From: Hyphomonas neptunium ATCC 15444 | GTDB taxonomy: Bacteria; Pseudomonadota; Alphaproteobacteria; Caulobacterales; Hyphomonadaceae | NCBI RefSeq assembly: GCF_000013025.1 | Contig: NC_008358.1 | Span: 2,294,001-2,358,000 of the forward strand | Length of the DNA stretch: 64,000 nt | Direction of reading: 5' to 3' | Shown here: piece by piece, positions 25,423 to 36,339 of the stretch | Position numbering within the stretch: position 1 is the first letter of the stretch | How the letters are laid out: every line of letters begins with the position of its first letter | Notes under the pieces: model-generated | Databases searched by the model: none | Seen by the model: the letters and a program-made list of their open reading frames with translations, nothing else | What the model was told of the DNA's origin: nothing | Translations under genes and position numbers: made by a program

Positions 25423-26886
25423 ATGTCCGATACTTCGCCCAATTTCCCACAAGGCCGCGGCCTTTACTATGGCGGCGCCTGGCATGAGCCCAAGCAGAGC
25501 GGTAGCGTCGAGGTTCGCAGCCCGGCGACGGATGAACTTCTTTGTACGATCAACGTCGGCAGCGCCGCCGACGTCCGCCCGGCCGTAGAGGCGGCCCATA
25601 AGGGCTATCTCGAATGGCGGGATGTCCGCCCTATGGAGCGGGCACGCCTGATGAAGGAGATGGGCGTCCGCATTCGTTCAAACGCGCGCGAGCTGGCGCT
25701 CATCGAGTCCATGGACGGGGGCAACCCGATTTCAGAAATGATGGGCGATGTCCTCGGTACGGCTGCCATGCTCGACTATTTCGCCGGCCTCGTCACCGAA
25801 ATGAAGGGATCTTCCGTTCCCTACGGCCCCGAAGCCGTCAGCTTTTCCGTCCGCGAACCTTACGGGGTTGTCGCACGGATTGCGCCCTACAATCACCCCC
25901 TCGGCTTCTCCGTCGCCAAGGCCGCCGCGCCGCTGGCGGCTGGCAATGCCGTGGTTGTCAAACCGCCCGAACAGGCGCCGCTGTCTGCGCTTCGCGCGGC
26001 AGAACTCTTTGACGGATTACTGCCCGCTGGCGTGTTCAACGTTCTGTCCGGCGACCGCGATCTTGGCGCCGCCCTGGTATCTGATCCGGGGATCTCCATT
26101 GTGGCGCTCGTGGGCAGCGTTCCTACGGGCAAAGCGGTCATGCGGGCTGCCGCCGACAGTCTCAAGCGTGTGATGTTCGAGCTGGGTGGCAAAAATGCCC
26201 TGATCGCATTTCCGGACTCTGACCCGGAAAAGATTGCCCGGGCCATGGTCGCGGGCATGAACTATACTTGGTGCGGACAATCCTGCGGTTCCGTCAGCCG
26301 CGCCTTCGTTCACGAGGACATCTATGACGAGGTCCTCGCGCGGATGCCGCAATACCTTGAAAAGCACAAACCCGGACTCCCCAGCGACCCTAAGACCACC
26401 ATGGGCGCCCTGGTCGACCGCCAGGCGCTTGACCGGGTCACCCGCTATATTGCGTCTGCGCATGAAGACGGCGCACGGCTGATCCATGGCGGCGTGCCGC
26501 CAGAAGATCCTGCCTTGGCAAAAGGGTGTTTCATGCCCCCTACCGTCTTTGCGGATGTTACCATGGGCATGAAGATTGCCCGCGAGGAAATCTTCGGGCC
26601 TGTGCAGGCCGTCATCAAATGGAGTGATGAAGCCGAGATGCTCCGTCAGGTGAACCAGGTCGAATATGGCCTCACCTGCGCGGTCTGGACCCGCGATGTG
26701 GCCCGCGCGCACCGGATCATTTCGCGCGTCGAAGCCGGCTTCTGCTGGATCAATGATGTAGCGCGCCACGCGCTTGGCTCCCCCTTTGGGGGCTACAAAC
26801 AATCCGGAATCGGACGGGAAGAATGCCTCGAGGAGCTTCTGTCCTTCACGCAGGAAAAGAATGTCTGGATCAATCTGAACAACTAG
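25423..26886 (+). CDS. Aldehyde dehydrogenase family protein
   Basis: NAD(P)-dependent aldehyde dehydrogenase, 487 residues, near the family norm. Key elements: cofactor-site residues in APYNHPLGFSVAKAAAPLAAG, the general-base glutamate in FELGGKNALIAF, and the catalytic cysteine region NYTWCGQSCGSVSR. C-terminal motifs EEIFGPVQAV and SPFGGYKQSGIGREE are present. ATG at 25423 was chosen because it gives the usual N-terminus; the frame is open to 25315. It heads a two-gene plus-strand unit with a class II aldolase. A plausible job is oxidation of a semialdehyde from ring cleavage, such as a hydroxymuconic semialdehyde. Confidence 0.93.
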   Translation: MSDTSPNFPQGRGLYYGGAWHEPKQSGSVEVRSPATDELLCTINVGSAADVRPAVEAAHKGYLEWRDVRPMERARLMKEMGVRIRSNARELALIESMDGGNPISEMMGDVLGTAAMLDYFAGLVTEMKGSSVPYGPEAVSFSVREPYGVVARIAPYNHPLGFSVAKAAAPLAAGNAVVVKPPEQAPLSALRAAELFDGLLPAGVFNVLSGDRDLGAALVSDPGISIVALVGSVPTGKAVMRAAADSLKRVMFELGGKNALIAFPDSDPEKIARAMVAGMNYTWCGQSCGSVSRAFVHEDIYDEVLARMPQYLEKHKPGLPSDPKTTMGALVDRQALDRVTRYIASAHEDGARLIHGGVPPEDPALAKGCFMPPTVFADVTMGMKIAREEIFGPVQAVIKWSDEAEMLRQVNQVEYGLTCAVWTRDVARAHRIISRVEAGFCWINDVARHALGSPFGGYKQSGIGREECLEELLSFTQEKNVWINLNN

Positions 26887-26916
26887 CCGGACGCTGTCTG
26901 GCGGAGCCCTTCAGCC

Positions 26917-27780
26917 ATGCCGATGACCCGTCGCACCTTCACCCTGACCGCCGCCCTGAGCCCTCTGGCAGGCTGCGCCGCCTCGCCAGTGTCCCAAACA
27001 GTCCTCCGCGCAAATCCGGAAACAGACATGCCCCCCAACTCCTCTGCCCCCCCGCCGCGCCAACCTGCTGCCCTCTGGGCGTATGATCAGCTTTTGGATG
27101 AACTGGTTGCAGCCAATCGCATTCTGCTTCATCACCAGATTGTGGACTCGTTTGGTCATGTCAGCGCGCGCCATCCGGACCGTCCCGATCGCTTCCTGAT
27201 GTCGGGACGCAAGGCCCCCAGCCTCGTCGAACGCGCAGACATCCGCGAGTTTGGCCTCGATGGGGAACTCGCGGTTCCGGACGGCACCCCCAGCTTCCTG
27301 GAACGCTACATTCACAGCGCCATTTATACGGCACGCCCGGATGTCCAGAGCGTCGTACACAGTCATTCTCCGGGCATAATTGCCTTCGGCGTCGTGCCGG
27401 AGACGCCGCTCCGCCCGATCTGCCACACCTGCGGCTTTCTGGGTGGCGGCGCGCCGGTCTTCGAAATCCGGGATGAGCTTGGCCCAGCCTCCAATCTTAT
27501 GATTACAAATCAGACTCTGGGCCTGGCGCTGGCAAAAAAATTGGGAAGTGCCAGCTATGTCCTCATGCGCGGACATGGGTCCACTGCGGTCGGCCGCAAT
27601 CTTCCCGAATCTGTCTACAATGCGATCTATGCAGAAACCAATGCACGCATACAGACGACCGCCATGACGATGGGGCCAGTCACCTTTCTCTCCCCGGAAG
27701 AGGCCGCCGCCACCTCGGGCGGTGGCCCTATTGTCGTTGAACGCACCTGGAACCACTGGAAATCAGAGATTGCGTCCTGA
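26917..27780 (+). CDS. Class II aldolase/adducin family protein with lipoprotein or Tat-like signal
   Basis: Class II aldolase-fold protein of 287 residues. The metal site is visible: HVSARHPD, then VHSHSPGIIAFG (HxH), and MRGHGSTAVG; FLERYIHSAIYTARPDV matches the conserved segment before the histidines. The N-terminus reads MTRRTFTLTAALSPLAGC, with twin arginines, a hydrophobic run and a lipobox-like LAGC, so the protein may be exported and lipidated. That is odd for this family. It follows the aldehyde dehydrogenase by 30 bp. It may cleave or decarboxylate a hydroxy-oxo acid; the reaction is not assigned. Confidence 0.82.
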   Translation: MPMTRRTFTLTAALSPLAGCAASPVSQTVLRANPETDMPPNSSAPPPRQPAALWAYDQLLDELVAANRILLHHQIVDSFGHVSARHPDRPDRFLMSGRKAPSLVERADIREFGLDGELAVPDGTPSFLERYIHSAIYTARPDVQSVVHSHSPGIIAFGVVPETPLRPICHTCGFLGGGAPVFEIRDELGPASNLMITNQTLGLALAKKLGSASYVLMRGHGSTAVGRNLPESVYNAIYAETNARIQTTAMTMGPVTFLSPEEAAATSGGGPIVVERTWNHWKSEIAS

Positions 27781-27795
27781 ATCACGGCCTGCGTT

Positions 27796-28728
27796 TCAAC
27801 GCAATGTCACACCTGTGAGGTTTTCGGATACCTCCCAAAGCCTTGCAGAAAGGGCTGCGTCCAGGGCCTGCGGGGGAATTTGCGCCGCCGCTGGGAACCC
27901 CCGTGTTTCGCTCAGGCCATGAGGCCCGTAATAGGCGCCCGACTTTGCCTCCGGCCAGGTTGCCGCAAACAGGGTCGGCAGAGCGCCCTGATCTGCCGGC
28001 TGAAACAGGAACCAGAGCAGGCTGCGGGCAAGACTGGCAGGGCTTCCCCGCCCAGGCGCATTGTGCAGCAGTTCGGTGCGGGAAACACCGGGGTGCGCCG
28101 CAATGCTGGCAACGCCCCATCCGCCCAACTGGCTGCGCCGGTGCAGCTCCAGCGCAAACATCAGGCAGGCGAGCTTCGACTGCGCATAAGCGCTTCCCGG
28201 CCGGTAACTTTGCTCCGCCTGAAGATCTTCGAGATTGATCAAGCCGTTCCGGGCAGCAATGCTGGATACAGAGATAACGCGGGCATTCGCGCCCTTGCGT
28301 AGCAGCGGTAGGAGGTGTCCGGTGAGCGCAAAATGACCCAGATAATTCGTGCCCAGCTGAAGCTCGAACCCGTCTTCCGTTTCCTGCCGCGCGGGCGGAT
28401 TCATCACGGCAGCATTGTTGATCAGCAGATCAAGGCGATCCATCTGTCCGCGGAGCCGGGCGGCGAAGTCTGCCACGGAGGCAAGGCAGGCAAGGTCAAG
28501 ACGTTCATAGCGTATGTCGGACGCAGGCGCTGCCTGACGGATTGCGGCGACGGCGTCCGCTCCCTTATGAGCATTGCGGCCTGCAAGCACAACACTGGCT
28601 CCGGACCGTGCGAGCGCAACGGCGCCTTCGAACCCCAGCCCCCCTGTTCCGGTGATGACGGCGAAGCGACCCCGCTGATCGGGAATGTAAGCTGCCGTCC
28701 AGTGCTCCGGAAGCGTGCTGTTCCTCAT
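27796..28728 (-). CDS. Short-chain dehydrogenase/reductase
   Basis: SDR oxidoreductase of 310 residues resembling the retinol-dehydrogenase-like/protochlorophyllide-reductase-like group. Cofactor loop: VITGTGGLGFEGAVALARSG, with a Gly-rich pattern slightly unlike the usual TGxxxGIG. NNAAVMNPPA, the catalytic serine in VISVSSIAA and YAQSK (catalytic Tyr/Lys) follow. It is convergent with the class II aldolase gene and has an AraC-type site 110 nt before its start (28838-28871), with an AraC gene immediately beyond. Confidence 0.9.
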   Translation of the reverse strand: MRNSTLPEHWTAAYIPDQRGRFAVITGTGGLGFEGAVALARSGASVVLAGRNAHKGADAVAAIRQAAPASDIRYERLDLACLASVADFAARLRGQMDRLDLLINNAAVMNPPARQETEDGFELQLGTNYLGHFALTGHLLPLLRKGANARVISVSSIAARNGLINLEDLQAEQSYRPGSAYAQSKLACLMFALELHRRSQLGGWGVASIAAHPGVSRTELLHNAPGRGSPASLARSLLWFLFQPADQGALPTLFAATWPEAKSGAYYGPHGLSETRGFPAAAQIPPQALDAALSARLWEVSENLTGVTLR

Positions 28729-28837
28729 GTTCCAAACTGCCTTTTCCAGATATCTGCAAGCGGATGATCACTTGCCGGGCATAGCGCGAGACTCCGCGCC
28801 TGTCATACCTGCAGACTACCCGCTGCGCAGCTTATCT

Positions 28838-28871
28838 CCATGCCGGAACGCGCAGAAAATCTGCCCAATCC
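28838..28871 (-). promoter_or_regulatory. Putative AraC-type operator, copy C
   Basis: Minus-strand reading gives GGGCA, 16 bases, CGGCAT (half-sites 21 bp apart), with the same centre TTTTCTGCG as copy B. It lies between the SDR gene and the AraC paralog whose 3' end is at 28946, on the SDR gene's promoter side. Confidence 0.55.
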
Positions 28872-28945
28872 TACAAATAAACGCACTGCGCGCACCTGTG
28901 AGGGCACGAACCAGGCAGATTTTTGATTCCGATAGGGAGCGCCGC

Positions 28946-29947
28946 CTACTCTGCCGCAACCCGCAGGCTGAGTACGTCGCGCTTGGGCGTGACGCCGAAC
29001 ATCCTGATGTATTCCCGGCTGAACTGGGACGCACTCTCATACCCCACCTTGTAGGCCGCCTCCGTCACGCTGACAGCGTCTGCCAGCATGAGCCGTCGCG
29101 CCTCCAGAAGCCGCAGATGCTTTTGATACTGGAGCGGCGTCATCGAGGTCATCGATTTGAAATGTTGGTGGAAGGAGGATGGACTCATTCGTGCCGCTTC
29201 CGCCAGCTGCTCCACCCGCAGCGTCTGAGAAAAATTGTTCCGTATCAAATAAACCGCATTGGCGATCCGCTGAACATGCGTCTCGGGCAGTGCGAGTTTG
29301 CGGATTTCGCCGCCATACGGGCTGCTGAGCAGCCAGTAGCAGATCTCGCGCATAATCGAGGGATAGAGCAGTGGAACAGCTTTCGGTGTATGCGCCAGCT
29401 TGACCAGGCGCAGAGCACAGTCTGCAAGCATCTCATCCACCTGCCCCACAAACACACACGGCCCGGGGCCGGTATCGGCCAGTGGCGCCACGTCGATATG
29501 CTCCAGTACGTCCTTGATTGTAGCCACATCGAAATCAATCATGAGACCGATGAAAGGCTCTGTGGGCGTGGCCTGCGCGATCCGCCCGCTTGCGGGTACC
29601 TCCACACAGACAAGCAGATACTCCATTGCGCCATAGGTCAGCGTGTCTTCCCCGAAATACATCTGCTTGGCGCCCTGCAGCACCATGCAAAGCGATGGCC
29701 GGTATAGCCTGTGATCGGGCATCATGTCCTGAAAGGTCCGGACCATATGGACCCCCTTCATCGGGGTTTCAAAGCGCCCCTGCCCGCCTCCGTTCGCTTC
29801 TACATAGGCGGTGACAGCCGAGAGGAGCGGTGCAGACAACGCGACCTCCTGATCATGGAGGGTGTGACTTCTCCTGCGGGAACCTCCGAAGCCATTGGGG
29901 TCTGCAGGAACAGGCAAGTTTGTTGAGGTTTCAGGCATTCTATTCAT
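28946..29947 (-). CDS. AraC family regulator with AraC_N domain (paralog 2)
   Basis: Close paralog of the regulator at 646-1680, 333 residues. AraC_N part: RPSLCMVLQGAKQMYFGEDT; C-terminal helix-turn-helix pair: LAEAARMSPSSFHQHFKSMT and [19 protein letters not shown]. The start at 29947 follows AGAGGAACCGCACA. About 45 bp spanning the start and the upstream GGTGCCAACCAA are conserved with paralog 1, which points to duplication of the gene with its promoter. The SDR downstream has an AraC-type site. A spinster-type MFS gene is divergent 55 bp away. Confidence 0.92.
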   Translation of the reverse strand: MNRMPETSTNLPVPADPNGFGGSRRRSHTLHDQEVALSAPLLSAVTAYVEANGGGQGRFETPMKGVHMVRTFQDMMPDHRLYRPSLCMVLQGAKQMYFGEDTLTYGAMEYLLVCVEVPASGRIAQATPTEPFIGLMIDFDVATIKDVLEHIDVAPLADTGPGPCVFVGQVDEMLADCALRLVKLAHTPKAVPLLYPSIMREICYWLLSSPYGGEIRKLALPETHVQRIANAVYLIRNNFSQTLRVEQLAEAARMSPSSFHQHFKSMTSMTPLQYQKHLRLLEARRLMLADAVSVTEAAYKVGYESASQFSREYIRMFGVTPKRDVLSLRVAAE

Positions 29948-30002
29948 TGTGCGGTTCCTCTAGCTGTTCAGGTGCCAACCAAAGCTGAGGGCGACATCAG
30001 AG

Positions 30003-31319
30003 ATGACAGAAACTGCTGCCCCGTCAACCCGGCACGCCCCTCATCTGCCACGGGAGCTCGCTTTTGATGCGGATGACTATGCCAGCGGGTGGCGTATTGC
30101 CGCCATACTGATCGCGCTCTTTCTGATAAATGTCTTTGCACAGATCGACCGTATACTTCCGTTCATACTTGCCGAGGCGATCAAGACAGATCTTGACCTC
30201 AGCGACACCCAGATCGGACTGCTCACCGGGCTTGCCTTTGCCGTCTGCTACACCCTGCTGTCGCTGCCGCTGGCCCGCCTCTCCGACCGGGGGTCGCCCC
30301 GGTTCGTGCTCATCGGCTGCACCCTGGTCTGGAGCGCCATGACGGCGCTTGGCGGCCTGGCGGCCGGGTTCGTGTTCCTTGCGCTGACACGGTTTGGCGT
30401 CGCCGTCGGCGAGGCGGGCGCCGTCCCGTCGGCACACGCCCTGATCGCCCGAAAGATTCGCCCCGGTCTGCGCGGTCTGGCGATCGGTATATTTTCGATG
30501 GGCATACCCCTTGGCACCATGGCCGGCTTCGCCATTGGCGGCGCCATGGCCGATACGATGGGCTGGCGCGCGGCCCTGATGGGCGCGGGCCTGTTCGGCG
30601 CTTTGATCGCCCTGCTGGCACTGTTCGTCCTCGGACCAACGCCGCCGCTGAAGCAAGCCGCCGCCCACTCCGAGCCCTTTCTGAAGGCCAGTCTCAACCT
30701 CCTCGCTGCCCCCGCATTTCGCTGGCTGTTCATCGCCGCCATCTTTGCCGGCTTTGCGGCCGCCCCCTTCTATGCCTTCACAGCACCTTTCCTGATCCGC
30801 ACCCACGGCCTGACCGCCAGCGAAGCTGGCCTGGCATTCGGCTCCCTTCAGGGGTTGATGGGCATCCTGGGGACGCTGGCGGGCGGGCGTTGGTTTGACC
30901 ATGCCGTCCGCTCCGGGACCGGCCGGGTGCTCGGCCCGCCAGGGGTCCTGTTTCTCATCGCCAGCGTGCCCATGGCCGCAGCCCTGTTCGCGCCGGTCAG
31001 CTGGCTGTCCATCGCGCTTATGGTTCCCGGAATGCTGGCCTTTGCCTTCCTGCTTCCCTGGTCCTTCGGCGCGGCCCATCTTGTCGCGGGCCGCGGGAAG
31101 GAAGCCATGGCCTCCAGTCTGGCGATGATCGGCTCGGGCCTGCTGGGTCCGGCCCTCGGTCCCCTGATTGTTGGCCTGATAAGTGACACAGCAACAGCCG
31201 CAGAGGTATCGAACGGCCTTGGTATCGGCATGCTGATTATACCGCTGGCCTGCATCCTGACGGGATGTTCAATCCTCGTGGCCAACCGACAGATCGCGGC
31301 AACAATCATGAAAAACTGA
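30003..31319 (+). CDS. MFS transporter, spinster-like
   Basis: Inner membrane facilitator of 438 residues with about twelve hydrophobic segments. TM1 region NVFAQIDRILPFILAEAIK, then DLSDTQIGLLTGLAFAVCY and PLARLSDRGSPRFVLIG match the spinster-type group, as does GVAVGEAGAVPSAHALI. It is divergent from the AraC paralog 2 gene with only 55 bp between, so that regulator may control it. The substrate is unknown. Confidence 0.9.
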   Translation: MTETAAPSTRHAPHLPRELAFDADDYASGWRIAAILIALFLINVFAQIDRILPFILAEAIKTDLDLSDTQIGLLTGLAFAVCYTLLSLPLARLSDRGSPRFVLIGCTLVWSAMTALGGLAAGFVFLALTRFGVAVGEAGAVPSAHALIARKIRPGLRGLAIGIFSMGIPLGTMAGFAIGGAMADTMGWRAALMGAGLFGALIALLALFVLGPTPPLKQAAAHSEPFLKASLNLLAAPAFRWLFIAAIFAGFAAAPFYAFTAPFLIRTHGLTASEAGLAFGSLQGLMGILGTLAGGRWFDHAVRSGTGRVLGPPGVLFLIASVPMAAALFAPVSWLSIALMVPGMLAFAFLLPWSFGAAHLVAGRGKEAMASSLAMIGSGLLGPALGPLIVGLISDTATAAEVSNGLGIGMLIIPLACILTGCSILVANRQIAATIMKN

Positions 31320-31530
31320 ATCCTCCATACCCGGACAGAGCGCCGCTCAGACCGGCGCGCAAGACCCGGATCCGGAAGCGTCCCCACCTGCTACTTCCGA
31401 TGATCCGGCAAGGGGCCTTTGCCGGTCCTCCCCCCCCCTGCCTACCGGCAATCCCCGGGGCTCCCTGAAGAGGATGGTTCAAGCCGACCGCTTCAGGGAG
31501 CCTTCCTCCCCTCAAGCACAGGAAATTTCC

Positions 31531-32322
31531 ATGCGTATACTGCTGACTATCTTAGTAGGGTGCGAGCTCGCGCTGATGTCACCCGCCGCCCAGGCTCAGG
31601 AGCGCCCCTCAGAGGCGCCGCAAGGCGTCGTGGCCATCGGCCCTGGTACGGTTCCGGAATATGATGGCTCCGGCGAGCTCCGGCTCATCCCGTTCGCTGT
31701 GGCAAATGTCGAATGGCGCGGCACCCAGTTCCAGTTCCAGGGTTTGCGCGCGCGGGCCGATCTGGCATCGGACACGCGCTTTTCCTTCGGCCCTGTCATC
31801 GGCGGACGGCTGTCCCGGGACGGCGCCGATGGTCAGATCGCGCTGCTGCCCGAATTAGATACGGCGGTTGAGGCCGGCGCTTTTGCCGGTTACCGTTTCG
31901 GCGGCGACCGGTCCGGTCAGGGCGCCTTGCGGACCGAAATAACGCTCATGCATGACGTTTCGGATGTTCATGACGGACTTCTCGCCACGGCCAGCGCCAG
32001 TTATGCCGCCATAAACAATCCGGTGTTCCAGCTATCCTTTGACATGCAGACAAGCTGGGCGGATGAAAACTATCTTCAGACCTACTTTGGTGTGGATGGC
32101 GCCGCGTCCGCAATGAGCGGACTTTCTGAATTCTCCGCCAGCTCCGGCATAAAGGATGTCGGCATTGGCATGACCGCAGGTTACTGGCTGGATGACCAGA
32201 TCGGTCTGATTGTCCGTGCCGGTACAAACTATCTCGTCGGCGATGCCGCTGACAGCCCCATCACCGAAGAAGGCGATCGCTGGCAACCGATGATCGGCAC
32301 TGCCATCGCGTACCGTTTCTAA
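31531..32322 (+). CDS. MipA/OmpV family outer membrane protein
   Basis: Outer membrane barrel protein of about 263 residues. A signal peptide covers residues 1-22 (RILLTILVGCELALMSPAAQAQ). The mature part has the MipA/OmpV features: a VPEYDGSGELRLIPFAVANV segment early on, alternating amphipathic strands, and a C-terminal GTAIAYRF with terminal phenylalanine. ATG at 31531 follows CAGGAAATTTCC. Family roles include murein-synthesis scaffolding and outer-membrane passage of small molecules; neither is shown here. It lies 211 bp after the MFS gene and is followed by a strong stem-loop at 32347-32380. Confidence 0.85.
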   Translation: MRILLTILVGCELALMSPAAQAQERPSEAPQGVVAIGPGTVPEYDGSGELRLIPFAVANVEWRGTQFQFQGLRARADLASDTRFSFGPVIGGRLSRDGADGQIALLPELDTAVEAGAFAGYRFGGDRSGQGALRTEITLMHDVSDVHDGLLATASASYAAINNPVFQLSFDMQTSWADENYLQTYFGVDGAASAMSGLSEFSASSGIKDVGIGMTAGYWLDDQIGLIVRAGTNYLVGDAADSPITEEGDRWQPMIGTAIAYRF

Positions 32323-32742
32323 ACGCGGTTGAAAGAAATATGAGCGCCCCCTTAGCGCCGAGCAAACTGCGCTGAGGGGGATGGTCGGAATGGGCAGAAT
32401 TTTACCTGGCCCGGGCGTCATATTCCTTTGGAGGATCAATCAAGTCACTGACCAGCGCCATGGGCTCACTGCCGCAATGAACTGGCAGGAATTGGCGTTG
32501 AGGAAAGGAACCGCTTCACGCCGGAGAAGGGACCCGCAGCTGCTTCGGAAAGCCAGTGGAATGAACCGCTTCAGATCGATCTTGACAGGGCTGTTGACGC
32601 TTCTGCCGGCGTCAGGGGAGATGCAGACTTCATTCACGTCGGTGAGGTCGGAGTGGCGCCAGAAAGCGTGACGGTTGCGCCGCGACGAGCTGAACACAAG
32701 ATCCGTCTACACTGTAGCTCTTGGGGAAGTCTGGGGTGGCGG
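32323..32742. other. Intergenic region with no supported gene
   Basis: About 420 bp between the MipA gene and the convergent AKR gene. It begins with the stem-loop at 32347-32380. Open frames exist on both strands but none has a ribosome site with a recognisable product. A frame on the plus strand from about 32453 runs without an ATG into the antisense of the AKR gene and may be a decayed gene, but I could not identify it. Confidence 0.45.
32347..32380 (+). terminator. Stem-loop after the MipA gene
   Basis: CCCCCTTAGCGC (32347-32358) pairs with GCGCTGAGGGGG (32369-32380) with a single G-T pair across a 10-nt loop. It starts 25 nt past the MipA stop codon. There is no T-run, so termination may need Rho, or the stem may protect the transcript 3' end. 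Confidence 0.5.
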
Positions 32743-34752
<2,010 letters not shown>

Positions 34753-34882
34753 TCACATGACAACCGCTCGCGGGTATCTGGTGGCGGTGTATCCGGGCGG
34801 GAATGCGCCCTGCCTGGCCGCCGGACGCGGTTGACCCGCGCCCCCTGCGCTTCGACCCGCTTCCATCGGCGGCGCAGCGCTG

Positions 34883-35374
34883 CTACTCACCGGCAGGCAA
34901 CCCCGTTTCGATCGGTCCATCGAAGGCAACATACGCAATACAGCGGTCCGTCAGACAATTGGCGGCATGCAGGAGATGGGCCGGCTGATAGACATAGGCG
35001 CCCGGCTCAAGCCGCGTGGCCGTCGCTTCACGCCCGTCCTCGTCCCAGTGTTTGAGGCCCCCCTCGATGAGCCAGAGCCGGTAATCATGCGTGTGGAAAT
35101 GAAGATTGCCGCTGCCGGTATAGTCCCGTCCATATCGAAAGAGGGTCAGGGACGGACCACTTTTCGGATCGCCGTCCAGAACGACCAGGTTCGGCCCCTC
35201 CGGCCGGTCGGGATAGAGCGGCTGAAAATCCCTGTTTATCGCCTCGGTCACCGGGACCACAGCCATCGGCGCCCTGGCGCCGGACGCGTCACCTGTCGCC
35301 TGCGCCTGTGCCAGGGTCGGTGACGCGCTCAGCATCAGGAGGATCATGGGGATTGACGACATACGGTATCTCAT
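34883..35374 (-). CDS. Exported cupin-domain protein
   Basis: Predicted periplasmic protein of 163 residues. The N-terminus (YRMSSIPMILLMLSASPTLAQAQ) is a signal peptide. The single cupin domain shows a first motif around NLHFHTHDYRLWLIEGG and a second around EPGAYVYQPAHLLHAANCL, with His residues able to bind metal. The start at 35374 follows AGGAG at 8 nt, and that site overlaps the end of the preceding epimerase gene, so the two are translationally close. Function is unknown; cupins of this size may be isomerases, dioxygenases or binding proteins. Confidence 0.8.
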   Translation of the reverse strand: MRYRMSSIPMILLMLSASPTLAQAQATGDASGARAPMAVVPVTEAINRDFQPLYPDRPEGPNLVVLDGDPKSGPSLTLFRYGRDYTGSGNLHFHTHDYRLWLIEGGLKHWDEDGREATATRLEPGAYVYQPAHLLHAANCLTDRCIAYVAFDGPIETGLPAGE

Positions 35375-35386
35375 GGGGAGCACTCC

Positions 35387-36280
35387 TTAGCGGGTCTGGG
35401 GATCGAAATAGCGGGCGCCCGTCATATCCTGGATGAGCCCGGCCTGATGGGATGCCCAGCCCGTCATTTTCCGCGTCCAATCGCTCGATGTGGGATTGTC
35501 GATCGCGGCAAACATTGCAAGCCAGCCAAAATGCGTTTCCGCCTGCTCGACCGGCAGGCTCCGGACCGGCAGGCCCAGTCCCTCTCCGATCGCCTCAGCG
35601 ATATCGCGAAACGGAATGTCGGTCTCGGCGACCGCGTGATAGCGCGCCCCCGGCCGCGGCTGCTCAACCGCGTCACAGAACAGGCTGGCCGCGTCGTCGC
35701 GGTGAACCGCTGGCCAGCGATTGGTGCCGTCACCGATATAGGCCGAGGCGCCATGTTGCCTGGCCAGAGCGATCAGCGCAGGAACAAATGCCGCGTCCCC
35801 CGCCCCATGCACGCTGGGCGGCAGACGGACAACGGCGGTGCGCACGCCCTCATCGGCAAAGCTCAGAAAAGCCTCTGATGCGCTGCGCGGAACCTGCTCT
35901 GACGCAGGCTTATGCTCCGTCATCAAACCATTCGTCTCTGTGACAACAGTGGCAGACGTCGCAATCAGTGCTTTGTCCGTTCCGGCCAGGGCGCGGGCCA
36001 GAACGTCAAGCAACCGGCGATCGGCTTCACAATTCTCCAGGTAGCGGGAAAAATCATGGTTGAAGGCTGTATGAATAACAGCATCAACCTCGCTGAGGAC
36101 CGGGATCAGACTTTCGGGCGCGTCAACGTCGCCGCGATGGATGCCGATCCCCGACTGAAGAAGCGCCCTGGCGGCCCGCTCGCTGCGCGCGAGCCCGATC
36201 ACCTGATGGCCGCGCCGCTCCAGCTCTGCCACAACCGCCGACCCGACAAAGCCGGTAGCTCCGGTTACAAATACTCTCAT
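35387..36280 (-). CDS. NAD-dependent epimerase/dehydratase family protein (atypical SDR)
   Basis: Extended/atypical SDR of 297 residues. The N-terminal cofactor loop is VTGATGFVGSAVVAELERRG followed by a GLARSERAARALL segment suiting NADP. Conserved later parts include VIHTAFNHDF, VVRLPPSVHGAGD and NRWPAVHRDDAA. The classical YxxxK is not clear, as in several atypical members of this group that reduce small carbonyls. It is the first gene of a two-gene unit with the exported cupin and is divergent from the MmyB-type regulator across a palindromic operator-like site. Confidence 0.88.
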   Translation of the reverse strand: MRVFVTGATGFVGSAVVAELERRGHQVIGLARSERAARALLQSGIGIHRGDVDAPESLIPVLSEVDAVIHTAFNHDFSRYLENCEADRRLLDVLARALAGTDKALIATSATVVTETNGLMTEHKPASEQVPRSASEAFLSFADEGVRTAVVRLPPSVHGAGDAAFVPALIALARQHGASAYIGDGTNRWPAVHRDDAASLFCDAVEQPRPGARYHAVAETDIPFRDIAEAIGEGLGLPVRSLPVEQAETHFGWLAMFAAIDNPTSSDWTRKMTGWASHQAGLIQDMTGARYFDPQTR

Positions 36281-36323
36281 AAGATCTGCCTCGTCTTGCG
36301 AATGGCGTTTCCATCGGGCAAAA

Positions 36324-36339
36324 CTTTAACCGGTTAAAG
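36324..36339. promoter_or_regulatory. Perfect 16-bp palindrome, likely operator
   Basis: CTTTAACCGGTTAAAG is a perfect palindrome in the 100-bp divergent region between the epimerase gene and the MmyB-type regulator. A TATAAT lies at 36357-36362 with TTAAAG at 36334-36339, 17 bp apart, giving a plausible sigma70 promoter for the regulator whose -35 is inside the palindrome. Binding here would repress the regulator gene and possibly the divergent one. Confidence 0.65.
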
